Position numbers and translations under genes: made by a program. Positions 32,230 through 32,282 of a stretch of 32,282 nt of DNA are shown one piece after another; position 1 is the first letter of the stretch; each line of letters begins with the position of its first letter. The DNA is from an uncultured Clostridia bacterium. GTDB lineage: Bacteria > Bacillota > Clostridia > Oscillospirales > Ruminococcaceae. The stretch lies in NCBI GenBank assembly GCA_947177735.1, contig CAMWVP010000018.1, positions 1 to 32,282 of the forward strand, in the 5' to 3' direction. The notes beneath the pieces were generated by a model. That model searched no databases and was not told where the DNA came from. It worked only from the letters and a program-made list of their open reading frames with translations.

Positions 32230-32282
32230 GTAAGTTTGTCAATGATATTGGACAAACTTTTTGAAAAATTCGATAGGCGACA
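32230..32282 (-). repeat. Dispersed repeat, copy 2 (IS end at window edge)
   Basis: Reverse complement of 12377-12429 with 6 transitions. It continues past the window edge, so this is the end of a longer element. Confidence 0.75.
32239..32282 (-). CDS. Probable transposase C-terminus, cut by window edge
   Basis: On the minus strand the frame reads SPIEFFKKFVQYH then TGA, the same ending as the relic at 12265-12420. This is probably the 3' end of an insertion-sequence transposase lying outside the window to the right. Only 13 residues are visible, so the family cannot be fixed; the SPxEF ending fits DDE integrase-type transposases. Confidence 0.5.
   Translation of the reverse strand, partial: SPIEFFKKFVQYH

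Noticed and set aside
1-32282. tRNA, rRNA or CRISPR arrays
   Set aside because: No cloverleaf, rRNA-like sequence or regularly spaced repeats were noticed on either strand.

Overview
The window looks like chromosome of a low-to-mid GC Bacillota, most likely a gut clostridium of the Ruminococcus/Oscillospiraceae kind. Reasons: AGGAGG-type ribosome binding sites, perfect sigma-A promoters (TTGACA-17-TATAAT), a class III fructose-1,6-bisphosphatase, zinc-ribbon Ser/Thr kinases with an HRDITPDN loop, short lipoboxes (LAGC, LTAC), and coding DNA richer in GC than its very AT-rich spacers. The taxonomic call is inference from these family habits.

Layout. (1) 1-5293, plus strand: the 3' part of a fructose-type PTS EIIBC gene, then ptsH, ptsI and fbp. 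Together they handle sugar import with phosphorylation and the fructose-1,6-bisphosphate step. The HPr has Ala where the HprK-regulated Ser46 should be, and fbp is preceded by a leader with a terminator hairpin. (2) 5533-8787, minus strand: a run of poorly characterised small and envelope-associated genes led by a secreted transglutaminase-like lipoprotein. (3) 8956-11391, plus strand, divergent from (2): a membrane Ser/Thr kinase with an N-terminal zinc ribbon and an extracytoplasmic transglutaminase-like domain that has lost its catalytic Cys and His. A convergent XRE-like gene and an unusually long palindrome follow. (4) 11914-12504: a gene-poor stretch holding a transposase C-terminus relic whose twin sits at the right edge of the window. 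(5) 12505-17025: a flavodoxin-fold reductase, an AraC regulator, and a divergent sugar isomerase / Gfo-Idh-MocA oxidoreductase / DMT transporter operon. (6) 17235-19573: an acidic SHOCT-like protein and a MarR regulator sharing an operator motif, then a lipoprotein esterase.

(7) 19704-31980, minus strand, is the most notable part: a tellurite-resistance-type (Ter/Yce) stress locus. It is driven by a consensus promoter at 32037-32065 and ends at a strong bidirectional terminator at 19595-19646. In transcription order it encodes a TerY-like VWA protein, a PP2C phosphatase, a kinase-like protein with a zinc ribbon, a type II Ca2+ P-type ATPase, a canonical TerD, a novel-looking beta-helix/TerD fusion, a YceG-like protein and TelA. 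No TerC transporter is visible, so the Ca2+ ATPase may take the membrane-transport position. The phosphorylation triad (VWA, PP2C, kinase) plus Ca2+-binding TerD proteins suggests a Ca2+/phosphorylation-linked envelope or metal stress response; that functional reading is inference. Two strong hairpins sit inside the operon (25222-25258 and 23138-23299) and could set differential expression.
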